A stretch of DNA of 64,000 bases from Marinobacter halodurans (GTDB lineage: Bacteria > Pseudomonadota > Gammaproteobacteria > Pseudomonadales > Oleiphilaceae). Where the stretch lies: positions 19,463 through 83,462 of the forward strand of contig NZ_SJDL01000023.1 in assembly GCF_004327985.1 (NCBI RefSeq), written 5' to 3'. A program made the translations under genes and the position numbers. Shown here in pieces: positions 31,101-39,587 of the stretch. Each line of letters begins with the position of its first letter. Position 1 is the first letter of the stretch. The notes beneath the pieces are model-generated. The model made no database searches. It was given only the letters and a program-made list of their open reading frames with translations, and was not told where the DNA came from.

Positions 31101-31375
31101 GCACCTGGCATCTCTACCTGGTCCGGACCCGGAGCGGAGCGCTGTATACCGGGATCACCACCGATGTGGAGCGGCGCTTCTCGGAACACCAGGCCGACGG
31201 CCCCAGAGCGGCACGGAGCCTGCGCGGCAAGGGCCCGCTGACACTGGCGTTTGCCGCGGCCGTGGGAGACCGCACCCGGGCGGCCCGGCTTGAGTATGCG
31301 TTAAAGCAGTGGCCGCGTCAGCGCAAGGAAGCGCTGGTGTCCGGACAACTGCGTTTGCAGGATGTCGAGGCCTGA
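31097..31375 (+). CDS. GIY-YIG domain protein (UPF0213-like)
   Basis: A 92-residue single-domain protein: [20 protein letters not shown] holds the GIY and YIG-type strands, followed by an ERRFSEH helix with the catalytic-type Arg and a final [16 protein letters not shown] helix. Such small GIY-YIG proteins are putative structure-specific nucleases. It is translationally coupled to the EamA gene, and its stop directly abuts the convergent SDR gene. Confidence 0.88.
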   Translation: MSTWHLYLVRTRSGALYTGITTDVERRFSEHQADGPRAARSLRGKGPLTLAFAAAVGDRTRAARLEYALKQWPRQRKEALVSGQLRLQDVEA

Positions 31376-32143
31376 TCAGCGCTTGCTGATCAGGCCGATC
31401 AACTGGCGGGTAAAGGCATTGGGCAGCCACTTGCTGCCGAATACTAGGGATTTGAACTGCAGACTGACCGGGTTGTGCACCTCGTTGCCCTGATGGGCCT
31501 TCCATACGGCCTCGGCGATGTCCTCCGGTTCCAGGTTGACGCCCAGACGGTCGATGATCGGGGCGCGGAAGGTCTGCTCCGTGAGCATTTTCGTTTTCAC
31601 GAACGGCGGCATCATGTCCTGCACGGTAATGTCGTGTTCCTTCCACTCGTTGTTGAGTGCCTCGGTCAGGCCCCGTACTGCAAACTTGGAGGCGGAATAG
31701 CTGGCGAAGTAGGGCGTGCCGTAGAGTGCCGAAGCCGAACTCATGTTGATCACCCGGGCCCCCGGCGTCGTTTTCAGCAGGGGGAAGGCCTGCTGGGTCA
31801 CGTCCATCAGGGCAATCACGTTGATTTCCATGATCCGGCGATGCTCTTCGGCGGGAATCGTCTCGAACTCGCCGATGCGCAGGATGCCGGCACAGTTGAA
31901 CAGCAGGTCGAGCTGACCGCCGGCAAACTCGCCAAATGCCTGGAGGGCGTCACGGACCGCGGCCCGGTCGGTGACGTCCAGGCCCCGGTGCCAGTGCTGG
32001 CCGCCGAGTTCCTCGTTCAGGGCCACAACGGCGGCTTCGTCAATGTCGATCAGTCCCAGGCGCCAGCCTTTCCGGGCAAAGCGGCGGGCCGTGGCGGCTC
32101 CGATGCCGGCTCCGGCCCCGGTGATCAGTAGGATCTTTTGCAT
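31376..32143 (-). CDS. short-chain dehydrogenase/reductase
   Basis: A 255-residue classical SDR from ATG 32143, preferred because GGGAG lies six bases upstream and the ATG overlaps the preceding gene's stop (TGATG). TGAGAGIGAA near the N-terminus binds NAD(P); NCAG and YSASKFAV carry the catalytic residues. A coupled hydrolase precedes it. The substrate is unknown; lipid or ester metabolism is inferred from the neighbours. Confidence 0.88.
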   Translation of the reverse strand: MQKILLITGAGAGIGAATARRFARKGWRLGLIDIDEAAVVALNEELGGQHWHRGLDVTDRAAVRDALQAFGEFAGGQLDLLFNCAGILRIGEFETIPAEEHRRIMEINVIALMDVTQQAFPLLKTTPGARVINMSSASALYGTPYFASYSASKFAVRGLTEALNNEWKEHDITVQDMMPPFVKTKMLTEQTFRAPIIDRLGVNLEPEDIAEAVWKAHQGNEVHNPVSLQFKSLVFGSKWLPNAFTRQLIGLISKR

Positions 32144-33042
32144 CATTGCTCCCTCTCGCGTGTGCGGAGAAACCGCGCAATCTGCTCGATGGCCCGGTTG
32201 GCGGCCTCCAGCGGCCCGGCGTGGATCTGGAACACGTGCCACAGTCTGTCGAATTCCTGCAGCGTCACATCCACCCCGGCTTCACGGGCCCGGGCGGCCA
32301 GACGCCGGGCGTCGTTCAGCAGGATCTCCTGGCTGCCCACCTGGATCAGCATCGGCGGCAGGCCCGACAGGTCCGCGTTGACGGGAGAAATGCGGGGATC
32401 GTCCAGGGGCAGGTCGCCCCGGTAGTCCTCCGCTGCGGCCTTGATCCAGCCCAGTTGCAGGACCGGTTCCACGTCCGGTGTATGCACCTCCCCATGGGTC
32501 AGGTCGACCCAGGGTGAGAGCATCACCAGGGCGCCGGGCAGGGGCAGTTTGTCCTGCTTCAGTCTGACCGCCAACGCCAGCGTCAGGCCTCCGCCTGCCG
32601 AATCCCCGGCGATGCTGATCCGCCCCGGCGTATAACCCTGGCTCAGCAGGTGGCGGTACAGGGTGAGGGCGTCCTCGAGGGCGGCCGGGTAAACGTGCTC
32701 CGGTGCCAGCCGGTAGTCCGGCACATAGAGGGTGGCGCCTGTTGCCTTGGCCAGGTGACCGGTCAGGCCCCTATGCGTGTCCGGTGAGCCGATGGTGAAA
32801 GCTCCGCCATGCAGGTAGAGCATGGCGCTCTCGCCCTCATCCGGACCGCAGGTGACGATATTGTAGGGGACCCCGTCGATGATGGACGGTTCGAAGCGGA
32901 CACCCTTCGGCGGTGGCGACAGTCGATAGGCCTGACGGATCAGGCTTCGCAACGCCGAGACCGGCATACGTGGTGTCAGGAAGGGTTTGACCAGGGTCTG
33001 CAGGCTGAACCGCAGACTGGCCTGCAACGCCGATTGCAGCAT
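32143..33042 (-). CDS. alpha/beta hydrolase of the HSL family
   Basis: A 299-residue esterase or lipase. Diagnostic motifs are HGGAF (oxyanion hole) and GDSAGG (nucleophile Ser), with the catalytic Asp and a C-terminal His (DRLWHVFQIHAG) in expected positions. HSL family enzymes hydrolyse short-chain esters. It is coupled to the SDR downstream. Confidence 0.9.
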   Translation of the reverse strand: MLQSALQASLRFSLQTLVKPFLTPRMPVSALRSLIRQAYRLSPPPKGVRFEPSIIDGVPYNIVTCGPDEGESAMLYLHGGAFTIGSPDTHRGLTGHLAKATGATLYVPDYRLAPEHVYPAALEDALTLYRHLLSQGYTPGRISIAGDSAGGGLTLALAVRLKQDKLPLPGALVMLSPWVDLTHGEVHTPDVEPVLQLGWIKAAAEDYRGDLPLDDPRISPVNADLSGLPPMLIQVGSQEILLNDARRLAARAREAGVDVTLQEFDRLWHVFQIHAGPLEAANRAIEQIARFLRTREREQ

Positions 33043-33343
33043 CGCGATCTCCGTTTGTTGTTATGGGCATGTCCAGCGCTCAGGGTACGGGAAGCCGGGC
33101 CATGTCTGATAGGTTGTTTTATAGGATTATGCATCCGCCCACCAGATGATTTGGCCGGTTTTGGACGCACGCGTCTTATTTCAGCCAATCCGGCCCGGAT
33201 GGGCACTGACCGGGTGGCGTGATGTGCTAATGTAGACCTCTCCGCCCCCGGTGACCGGCCCAGATGCCGGGATCGAGATGACAGAGACGTAATACCGGGT
33301 CACAGGCCCAGTACGTAGAATATGCAACCAACGGCGAACCACT
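33043..33343. other. intergenic region between divergent hydrolase genes
   Basis: About 300 bp with no supported gene. A short AT-rich patch (TTGTTTTATAGGATTATGCAT near 33113-33134, here shortened) contains -10-like elements for the leftward hydrolase. No clear repeats or RNA structures are seen. Confidence 0.4.
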
Positions 33344-34378
33344 GTGTATTGGAAGACAGATAACCTGGACATGCCGGAGTGGGAACGGGCGAGTCTGATC
33401 GCTCAACTGCCGGCCTTTGATGTCAGCAAGCAGAAGGGCGGCAGCCAGGACGGGCTCCGGCAGGAAGTGGCCGCTTACTGTCGCTTCTATGGTCTGGACC
33501 TGTGGGTTGAGCACCCGAATGTGGAATACACGTTGGGCAACCTTCAGGCGGGCAAGCATCGGGTCGCGATCCATTTTTACCGGATTCCGGAAGCCCGCGG
33601 CACTGTCTTCATCCTGCACGGGTATTTCGACCATGTCGGCCTTTACAGCCAGTTGATCGACCGCTGCCTGAGCGCCGGCTTCAACGTGCTGGCCTACGAT
33701 CAGCCCGGGCATGGTCTGTCCAGCGGTACACCCGCATCCATCGGCAGTTTTGCCGAATACCAGCAGGTATTGATGGATGTGCTGGCGGTGGTGCGTCATC
33801 GCGTGGACGGTCCCTGGTTCGCGGTGGGGCAGAGCACCGGTGGTGGCGTCCTGATCGATTACCTGCTGCATAATGTACCGCAGGGAACGGCGGAGTTTCG
33901 CCACGTGGTGCTGCTGGCACCGCTGGTGCGCCCCAATGGCTGGATCGGGGCCAAGATACTGCACAGTCTGGTGAAGCCATTTATGACCAGCTGGCGGCGC
34001 ATGTTTTCGGAGAACAGCGGCAATTCCCGTTTTCTCCGGTTCCTGCGGGAGCATGATCCATTGCAGGCGCGCGCCGTCCATGTGAACTGGGTAACGGCCC
34101 TGCGCCGGTGGGTGCCCTCGATCGAGGCGGCAGCGCCGGTGCATTATGCCGTCACGGTGATCCAGGGCGAGAAAGACCTGACTGTCGACTGGCAGCACAA
34201 CCTGAGGATCATCAGGAACAAGTTTTCATCGGTCAACGAACGCCGGCTGCCCAATGGCCGTCATCACCTCGTCAACGAGGCGACGGACCTGCAGGCAACC
34301 GTGTTCAATGTGACCATTAACGCCTTCATTGAAGGATGTAGTGACCTGGCCGAGCCCCAGCGTGCGGCTGGCGCCTGA
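33344..34378 (+). CDS. serine hydrolase, lysophospholipase-like (S33-type alpha/beta hydrolase)
   Basis: A 344-residue alpha/beta hydrolase: HGYFDHVGLY for the oxyanion hole, YDQPGHGLSSG, then the nucleophile elbow GQSTGG and a C-terminal His in NGRHHLVNE. This is the monoacylglycerol lipase/lysophospholipase pattern. The start is uncertain: GTG 33344 gives the longest frame without a clear ribosome-binding site, and ATG 33371 is the alternative. It is followed 24 bp later by the OmpA-family lipoprotein. Confidence 0.85.
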   Translation: MYWKTDNLDMPEWERASLIAQLPAFDVSKQKGGSQDGLRQEVAAYCRFYGLDLWVEHPNVEYTLGNLQAGKHRVAIHFYRIPEARGTVFILHGYFDHVGLYSQLIDRCLSAGFNVLAYDQPGHGLSSGTPASIGSFAEYQQVLMDVLAVVRHRVDGPWFAVGQSTGGGVLIDYLLHNVPQGTAEFRHVVLLAPLVRPNGWIGAKILHSLVKPFMTSWRRMFSENSGNSRFLRFLREHDPLQARAVHVNWVTALRRWVPSIEAAAPVHYAVTVIQGEKDLTVDWQHNLRIIRNKFSSVNERRLPNGRHHLVNEATDLQATVFNVTINAFIEGCSDLAEPQRAAGA

Positions 34379-34402
34379 TAGATGTAGAAGAAGGAGCAGT
34401 GG

Positions 34403-35062
34403 ATGAAAAAAACAATCATGGCCTTGTCCGTAGCGGTCGTTACGCTGAACGGGTGTATGACATACGATCCCTATACCGGTGAGGAGAAAGTCTCCAATGC
34501 CACCAAGGGGAGCGTGATCGGTGCCGTCACCGGTGCGGCCATTGGGGCGGCGACCTCCAGCAAGAGTGACCGGGGCAAGGGCGCCCTCATCGGGGCTGCC
34601 GCCGGCGGCGCGGCCGGTGGTGGTATCGGCTACTACATGGACCGCCAGGAAGCGGACCTGCGCCACAAACTGGAAGGCACCGGCGTCCGGGTTCAGCGTA
34701 ACGGCAACCAGATCCAGCTGATCATGCCGGGCAACATCACTTTCGACGTGAATCAGTCCTCGATCCGCTCCTCATTCACCGATGTGCTGGAATCCGTGGC
34801 CCTGGTGCTGAATGAGTACGAACAGACCGTCATCCAGATCGATGGCTATACCGACAGCACCGGTTCCAGTTCCTACAACCAGTTGCTGAGCGAGCGCCGG
34901 GCCTCGTCCGTGCGCGATTTCCTGCTTAACCAGGGCATCGCGTCCAGACGGACCCGGGCCACCGGTCACGGCGAGAACAACCCGATTGCCTCCAACAGCA
35001 CCGAATCCGGCCGGGCCCAGAACCGCCGGGTTGAACTGACCCTGGTGCCGATGCAGGGTTAA
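34403..35062 (+). CDS. OmpA-family lipoprotein with glycine zipper (YiaD-like)
   Basis: A 219-residue outer-membrane lipoprotein. Lipobox TLNGC is followed by a Gly-zipper region (about 37-78, VIGAVTGAAIGAATS and ALIGAAAGGAAGGGIGYY), then an OmpA peptidoglycan-binding domain with GYTDSTGSSSYNQLLSERRA and a final AQNRRVELTLV. It anchors the outer membrane to the cell wall, like E. coli YiaD. AAGGAG precedes the start, and a terminator follows. Confidence 0.93.
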   Translation: MKKTIMALSVAVVTLNGCMTYDPYTGEEKVSNATKGSVIGAVTGAAIGAATSSKSDRGKGALIGAAAGGAAGGGIGYYMDRQEADLRHKLEGTGVRVQRNGNQIQLIMPGNITFDVNQSSIRSSFTDVLESVALVLNEYEQTVIQIDGYTDSTGSSSYNQLLSERRASSVRDFLLNQGIASRRTRATGHGENNPIASNSTESGRAQNRRVELTLVPMQG

Positions 35063-35082
35063 TCACTCCGCCGGGTACAAAC

Positions 35083-35112
35083 AAGCGGAGGCCTCCTGGA
35101 GGTCTCCGCTTT
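35083..35112 (+). terminator. terminator after the OmpA lipoprotein
   Basis: AAGCGGAG and CTCCGCTT with an inner CCT/AGG pairing form a long stem followed by TCTT. Confidence 0.7.
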
Positions 35113-35155
35113 CTTATGCTGAAAGATCCGTGATGGTTTTCGGTTTACTCGAGCC

Positions 35156-35259
35156 TGTAGCAGATGCTTCAGCTTCTGAGGCGCCGAAGGGGCCTTCTTT
35201 TCCCTTCGACGAAACCCGGCAGCCCGACGGGCTGCTCCGAAGCTAAAGCGTCGGCTACA
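35156..35259. repeat. REP doublet (REPIN-like element)
   Basis: Two 21-nt inverted REP-like arms, at 35156-35176 and 35239-35259, agree in 18 of 21 positions when one is reverse complemented (TGTAGC....GCTT.AGCTTC). Between them lie further hairpins, including CAGCCCGACGGGCTG (35220-35234). The layout of two inverted REPs around a spacer is that of a REPIN. No second copy was noticed in this window, so genome-wide repetition is inferred from the form alone. Confidence 0.65.
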
Positions 35260-35280
35260 TTAGCGGGCGATGCCTTCGCG

Positions 35281-35565
35281 TTAGTTGGTATTACTCGGCA
35301 ACCACTCCTCAACCCGCTTCTTCAGATCGCTGAGGTGATCCTCACCGGCTTCGCGCAGTTCGCCCATTTTCTGCCGGGCGCTTTCCACGTTGTCTTCGAG
35401 TTCCTGGATGCGCTTGGCGAAATCATCCTGGATCTGTGCTTCGGCCTCTTCATCCTTGGCTTTGGCCATCTTCTCGTCGGCCTCGGCGCGCAGGCTGTCG
35501 ATCTGCTTGCTCCAGTATTCGGTCTGGGTTTCCAGTTTCGTCATGAGCGAGTCTTTCAAAGACAT
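35281..35565 (-). CDS. small coiled-coil protein
   Basis: A 94-residue, highly charged protein that is helical along nearly its whole length, with heptad-like spacing in WSKQIDSLRAEADEKMAK and AKRIQELEDNVESARQKM. There is no signal peptide. The start has AAGGAGAAG upstream. Such proteins are often structural or stress-related; none can be named. It is separated from the serA terminator by a 165-bp non-coding stretch. Confidence 0.75.
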   Translation of the reverse strand: MSLKDSLMTKLETQTEYWSKQIDSLRAEADEKMAKAKDEEAEAQIQDDFAKRIQELEDNVESARQKMGELREAGEDHLSDLKKRVEEWLPSNTN

Positions 35566-35731
35566 GGTCTTCTCCTTGTGACTGCGAAATTTGAGACGAT
35601 TTACCCCAATACACCTCTAAACCTTAGGTCGATTCGATGACGAAACAAGGTCAGAACGGGCCGGTCGGGATTAATAATGTGAAAGAAAGTGTCTGCGCGT
35701 AAGTGACGGGGAACGGGAAGGCGGGCACAAA

Positions 35732-35755
35732 AAAGCCGGGCGTCGACCCGGCTTT
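35732..35755 (-). terminator. intrinsic terminator of serA
   Basis: AAAGCCGGG and CCCGGCTTT (9-bp stem, 6-nt loop) are followed by a run of T residues when read on the minus strand, just downstream of the serA stop. Confidence 0.85.
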
Positions 35756-35778
35756 CTTTATCCAGCGGTGCGCTGTCC

Positions 35779-37008
35779 TTAGAACAGCACGCGGCAGCGA
35801 ATGGTGCCACGCACGGACTTGAGTTTCTCCAGCGCCAGTTCGCCGTACTCCTTGTCCACATCGATCACCACGTAGCCGATCTCGTCCTGCGTTTGCAGGT
35901 ACTGGCCACAGATGTTGATGCCGTTGTCCGAGAACACGCGGTTGATTTCGGACATGACGCCCGGGATGTTCTCGTGGATGTGCAGCAGACGGTGCTGGTT
36001 CGGGTGCGACGGCAGCGCCACTTCCGGGAAGTTCACGGAGGACACGGTGGTGCCGTTGTCGCTGTACATCGCCAGCTTCTCGGCCACTTCGCGGCCGATG
36101 TTCTCCTGCGCCTCGATGGTGGAGCCACCGATGTGTGGGGTCAGGATCACGTTGTCGAATTCGCGCAGCGGGGAGACGAACTCCTCGTCGTTGGACTTCG
36201 GCTCGACCGGGAATACGTCGATGGCCGCACCCAGCAGCTTGCCGCTCCTCATGGTCTCGGCCAGCGCCTCGATGTCCACGACGGTACCGCGGGACGCATT
36301 CATCAGGATGCTGCCCGGCTTCATCTGGGCCAGTTGCTCGGCGCCGAACATGTACTTGGTGGCCGGGGTTTCCGGCACATGCAGGCTGACGACGTCAGCC
36401 ATGTTCAGCAGCTCTTTCATCGAGTTGACCTGCTTGGCATTACCGATCGACAGCTTGGAGACCACGTCGTAGTAGTAGACCTCCATACCCAGGGCTTCCG
36501 CCAGGACGCTGAACTGGGTGCCGATGTTGCCGTAGCCGATGATGCCCAGCTTCTTGCCACGGATTTCGTAGCTGTTCTTGGCCGACTTGATCCAGTCGCC
36601 GCGGTGCGCCTTGGCGTTCTTCTCCGGAATGCCGCGCAGCAGCAGGATGGCCTGGGCCAGAACCAGTTCGGCCACGGAACGGGTGTTGGAGAAAGGTGCG
36701 TTGAAGACGGCCACACCACGCTGGGTCGCTGCCTTCAGGTTGACCTGGTTGGTCCCGATACAGAAGCAGCCCACGGCCATCAGCTTGCTGGCGGCCTCGA
36801 AGACCTCCTCTGTGAGCTGGGTGCGGGAGCGGATGCCGATGAAATGGGCATCGGCGATCTTTTCCTTCAGCTCCTCGTCGCCGAGGGAGTGCGTCAGGTA
36901 CTCGATGTTGGTGTAACCCGCTTCATGCAAGGTATCCAGTGCAGACTGATGAACGCCTTCAAGCAGCAGGATCTTGATCTTGCTTTTGTCGAGGGACGTG
37001 TTTGCCAT
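35779..37008 (-). CDS. serA: D-3-phosphoglycerate dehydrogenase
   Basis: A 409-residue protein (E. coli SerA is 410), starting at ATG 37008; a longer in-frame start is rejected. It catalyses the first step of serine synthesis, oxidising 3-phosphoglycerate with NAD+. The NAD-binding motif IIGYGNIGTQ, the catalytic-region ASRGTVVD and TPHIGGST, and a C-terminal ACT domain (NIPGVMSEINRVFSDNGIN) for serine feedback are present. SerA can also reduce 2-oxoglutarate to D-2-hydroxyglutarate. The divergent neighbour at 37231 looks like the enzyme that removes that product. Confidence 0.96.
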   Translation of the reverse strand: MANTSLDKSKIKILLLEGVHQSALDTLHEAGYTNIEYLTHSLGDEELKEKIADAHFIGIRSRTQLTEEVFEAASKLMAVGCFCIGTNQVNLKAATQRGVAVFNAPFSNTRSVAELVLAQAILLLRGIPEKNAKAHRGDWIKSAKNSYEIRGKKLGIIGYGNIGTQFSVLAEALGMEVYYYDVVSKLSIGNAKQVNSMKELLNMADVVSLHVPETPATKYMFGAEQLAQMKPGSILMNASRGTVVDIEALAETMRSGKLLGAAIDVFPVEPKSNDEEFVSPLREFDNVILTPHIGGSTIEAQENIGREVAEKLAMYSDNGTTVSSVNFPEVALPSHPNQHRLLHIHENIPGVMSEINRVFSDNGINICGQYLQTQDEIGYVVIDVDKEYGELALEKLKSVRGTIRCRVLF

Positions 37009-37230
37009 GGGCTTTACAGACCTTTCGTCGCGTGATGTAAAACGTGCGCCCGCCGGGCTTTTTGTCAGCAGGGGCGCCGAACAGGGCGGGTATGATACCA
37101 TAAACGCCCGTTTTGACATTGTGTTCGGTGACGCCAGTCATCAGGCTGTGAAGCCGCTCGCGAAAGCGCTTCAACCTGGGTCGCCACCGTCCATTGCCCC
37201 CTGTAATCCGACAGTGCTACCGAGAGTGCC

Positions 37231-38625
37231 ATGACGCCTGACCAGATTGTTGACGCCCTCAAATCCCTCGTTGACGACGGCAAGGTCCTGACCGATCCCG
37301 CCGACCTCGACATCTACGGCAAGGACTGGACCAAGATCTACGCGCCCAGGCCGGTGGCGATCGTGTTCCCCAAGACCACCGAGCAGGTGCAGGCCATCGT
37401 CCGCTTCGCCAACGAGAACCAGGTGGCGCTGGTGCCTTCCGGGGGCCGCACCGGCCTGAGCGCGGGCGCCGTGGCCGCCAACGGCGAGGTGGTCGTTGCG
37501 TTCGACTACATGAACCGGATCCTTGACTTCAACGCCAGCGACCGGACCGTGCATTGCCAGGCGGGCGTGATCACCGAACAGCTGCAGAACTTCGCCGAAG
37601 AGAACGACCTGTACTACCCGGTGGACTTTGCCTCCGCCGGCTCCAGCCAGCTGGGCGGCAACCTCTCCACCAACGCCGGCGGCATCAAGGTTATCCGTTA
37701 CGGCATGAGCCGTGACTGGGTGGCGGGCCTGACCGTCGTCACCGGCAAGGGCGACATCCTGGAACTGAACAAGGACCTGGAAAAGAACAACACCGGCTAT
37801 GACCTGCGCCACCTGTTCATCGGCGCCGAGGGTACCCTGGGTTTCATCACCGAAGCCACCATGAAGCTGACCCGCAAGCCGGACAACCTGACCGTGCTGG
37901 TGCTGGGCCTGAACGACCTGACCAACACCATGGACGTGCTGCAGACGTTCCAGAAGCAGATCGACCTGACCGCCTACGAATTCTTCTCGCACCAGGCCAT
38001 GCAGCACGTATTGGCTCACGGCCAGGTGCAGGCCCCGTTCGAGACCGAAGCCCCGTACTACGCACTGCTGGAGTTTGAAGCCATTTCCGACCAGGTGATG
38101 GACGAAGCCATGGGCCTGTTCGAACAGTGCGTCGAAAACGGCTGGGTGCTGGATGGCGCCATCAGCCAGAGCGAGACCCAGGCCAAGAACCTGTGGATGC
38201 TGCGCGAGGGCATCTCCGAGTCCATCGCCCCGCGCACGCCCTACAAGAACGACATCTCCGTGATCGTTTCCAAGGTGCCCGGCTTCCTGCAGGAAATCGA
38301 CGCCGTGGTCACCGAGCACTATCCGGACTTCGAGATCATCTGGTTCGGCCACATTGGCGACGGCAACCTGCACCTGAACATCCTCAAGCCCGAAGGCATG
38401 GCCAAGGAAGACTTCTTCGAGAAGTGCCAGCAGGTCAACAAGTGGGTGTTCGAGATCGTCCAGCGCTACAACGGCAGCGTCTCCGCCGAGCACGGCGTGG
38501 GCATGACCAAGAAGCCCTACCTGCAATACACCCGCAGCGAAGCGGAAATCGCCTACCTCAAGGGCATCAAGCAGGTGTTCGATCCCAACGGGATCATCAA
38601 CCCCGGCAAGATCTTCGACCTGTAG
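37231..38625 (+). CDS. FAD-linked oxidase, D-2-hydroxyglutarate dehydrogenase-like
   Basis: A 464-residue flavoprotein of the GlcD/D-lactate dehydrogenase/D2HGDH family. The FAD-binding segment is PSGGRTGLSAGAV (about 70-83), with SSQLGGNLSTNAGGIKVIRYG, and the C-terminal metal-site region is FGHIGDGNLHLNI, followed by SAEHGVGMTKK. Divergence from serA is informative: in Pseudomonas a D2HGDH is coupled to SerA and recycles D-2-hydroxyglutarate. On this basis D2HGDH is the best call, with D-lactate dehydrogenase the alternative. Confidence 0.85.
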   Translation: MTPDQIVDALKSLVDDGKVLTDPADLDIYGKDWTKIYAPRPVAIVFPKTTEQVQAIVRFANENQVALVPSGGRTGLSAGAVAANGEVVVAFDYMNRILDFNASDRTVHCQAGVITEQLQNFAEENDLYYPVDFASAGSSQLGGNLSTNAGGIKVIRYGMSRDWVAGLTVVTGKGDILELNKDLEKNNTGYDLRHLFIGAEGTLGFITEATMKLTRKPDNLTVLVLGLNDLTNTMDVLQTFQKQIDLTAYEFFSHQAMQHVLAHGQVQAPFETEAPYYALLEFEAISDQVMDEAMGLFEQCVENGWVLDGAISQSETQAKNLWMLREGISESIAPRTPYKNDISVIVSKVPGFLQEIDAVVTEHYPDFEIIWFGHIGDGNLHLNILKPEGMAKEDFFEKCQQVNKWVFEIVQRYNGSVSAEHGVGMTKKPYLQYTRSEAEIAYLKGIKQVFDPNGIINPGKIFDL

Positions 38626-38631
38626 GACCCC

Positions 38632-38662
38632 GGCGGTGGGTGGCCGGACACCATCCACCGCC
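38632..38662 (+). terminator. GC-rich stem-loop after the D2HGDH-like gene
   Basis: GGCGGTGG and CCACCGCC form a strong 8-bp stem with additional inner pairing (GTGG/ACCAT). No T run follows, so it is a terminator-like or transcript-stabilising structure. Confidence 0.45.
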
Positions 38663-38779
38663 ACACTCCCGTAAGATGTGGGCTCGCCTCGAAAACCGCA
38701 TCACAGCGCCCTCCCGCGACTCCACGATCAAGCCCCCAGATGCTAAAGTCCCCGGAAAACCACGCGTTCCGGAGACCTT

Positions 38780-39457
38780 ATGAAGCAGCACATCGTCGTC
38801 CTCACCGGCGCTGGCATGAGCGCTGAAAGCGGTATTGCCACCTTTCGCGACAACGACGGCCTCTGGGAAAAACACAACGTCTACGATGTCGCTACGCCCG
38901 AAGCCTTCCAGCGCGATCCGGAGCTGGTCCTGAACTTCTACAACGACCGCCGTCGGCAACTGAAGGATGCCCGGCCCAACCCGGCCCATTACGCGCTGGC
39001 GGAGCTGGAAAAGGACTACCGCGTCACCATCGTCACCCAGAACATCGACGACCTGCACGAACGCGCCGGTTCCACCAGCGTTGTCCACCTCCACGGCCAA
39101 CTGACCCAGGCCCGCAGCGTCCACGATGAGAATCGCCTTTACGATATCGGTTACAACGACATCCATATTGGCGACACCTGCGAACGCGGTGGCCAGCTTC
39201 GTCCCCATGTGGTCTGGTTCGGCGAAGCCGTCCCCATGATCGAGACCGCCGCCGAGGTGGTCAGCACCGCCGACCAGCTCCTGATCGTTGGCACCTCGCT
39301 CCAGGTCTACCCCGCTGCCGGGCTGGTTGGCTGTGTGGACTTCGACGTGCCCATCACCGTGATCGATCCGGGCGAGGCAAGCGTGTCCCGGGCGCGGGTG
39401 ATCCGCAAGACGGCGAGTGAAGGGGTGTTGGAGTGGATGGCGTCGTTGCGGCATTAG
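38780..39457 (+). CDS. Sir2-family NAD-dependent protein deacylase lacking the zinc cysteines
   Basis: A 225-residue sirtuin. Catalytic motifs are intact: GAGMSAESGIATFRDNDG, TQNIDDLHERAG, the HG catalytic His and a HVVWFGE strand. FYNDRRRQ carries the Tyr and Arg of class III sirtuins (as in CobB/SIRT5), implying removal of succinyl or other acidic acyl groups. The zinc-binding region, which normally has four Cys, contains only one (GDTCERGG), so the structural zinc site is absent. It follows the D2HGDH-like gene by 154 bp. Confidence 0.9.
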   Translation: MKQHIVVLTGAGMSAESGIATFRDNDGLWEKHNVYDVATPEAFQRDPELVLNFYNDRRRQLKDARPNPAHYALAELEKDYRVTIVTQNIDDLHERAGSTSVVHLHGQLTQARSVHDENRLYDIGYNDIHIGDTCERGGQLRPHVVWFGEAVPMIETAAEVVSTADQLLIVGTSLQVYPAAGLVGCVDFDVPITVIDPGEASVSRARVIRKTASEGVLEWMASLRH

Positions 39458-39549
39458 GCCCCGGAAGCCACCGCAATGTGGTGGGACGTCCTGTCAGCGC
39501 CTGTGCGGGTATGGGATCCCGGATGGTTGGGTCTGGTGATTCAATGAGC

Positions 39550-39579
39550 GTCACCACCGGCCTTTCAGCCGGTGGTGAC
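39550..39579. terminator. perfect 12-bp stem-loop in a convergent gap
   Basis: GTCACCACCGGC and GCCGGTGGTGAC are exact complements with a 6-nt loop, between the sirtuin and convergent cstA ends. Neither side has a long T run, so efficiency is uncertain. Confidence 0.6.
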
Positions 39580-39587
39580 TGCCCGGC

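Noticed and set aside
35893..37035. 380-residue open frame on the + strand
   Set aside because: Antisense to serA.
37171..38664. 497-residue open frame on the - strand
   Set aside because: Antisense to the D2HGDH-like gene.
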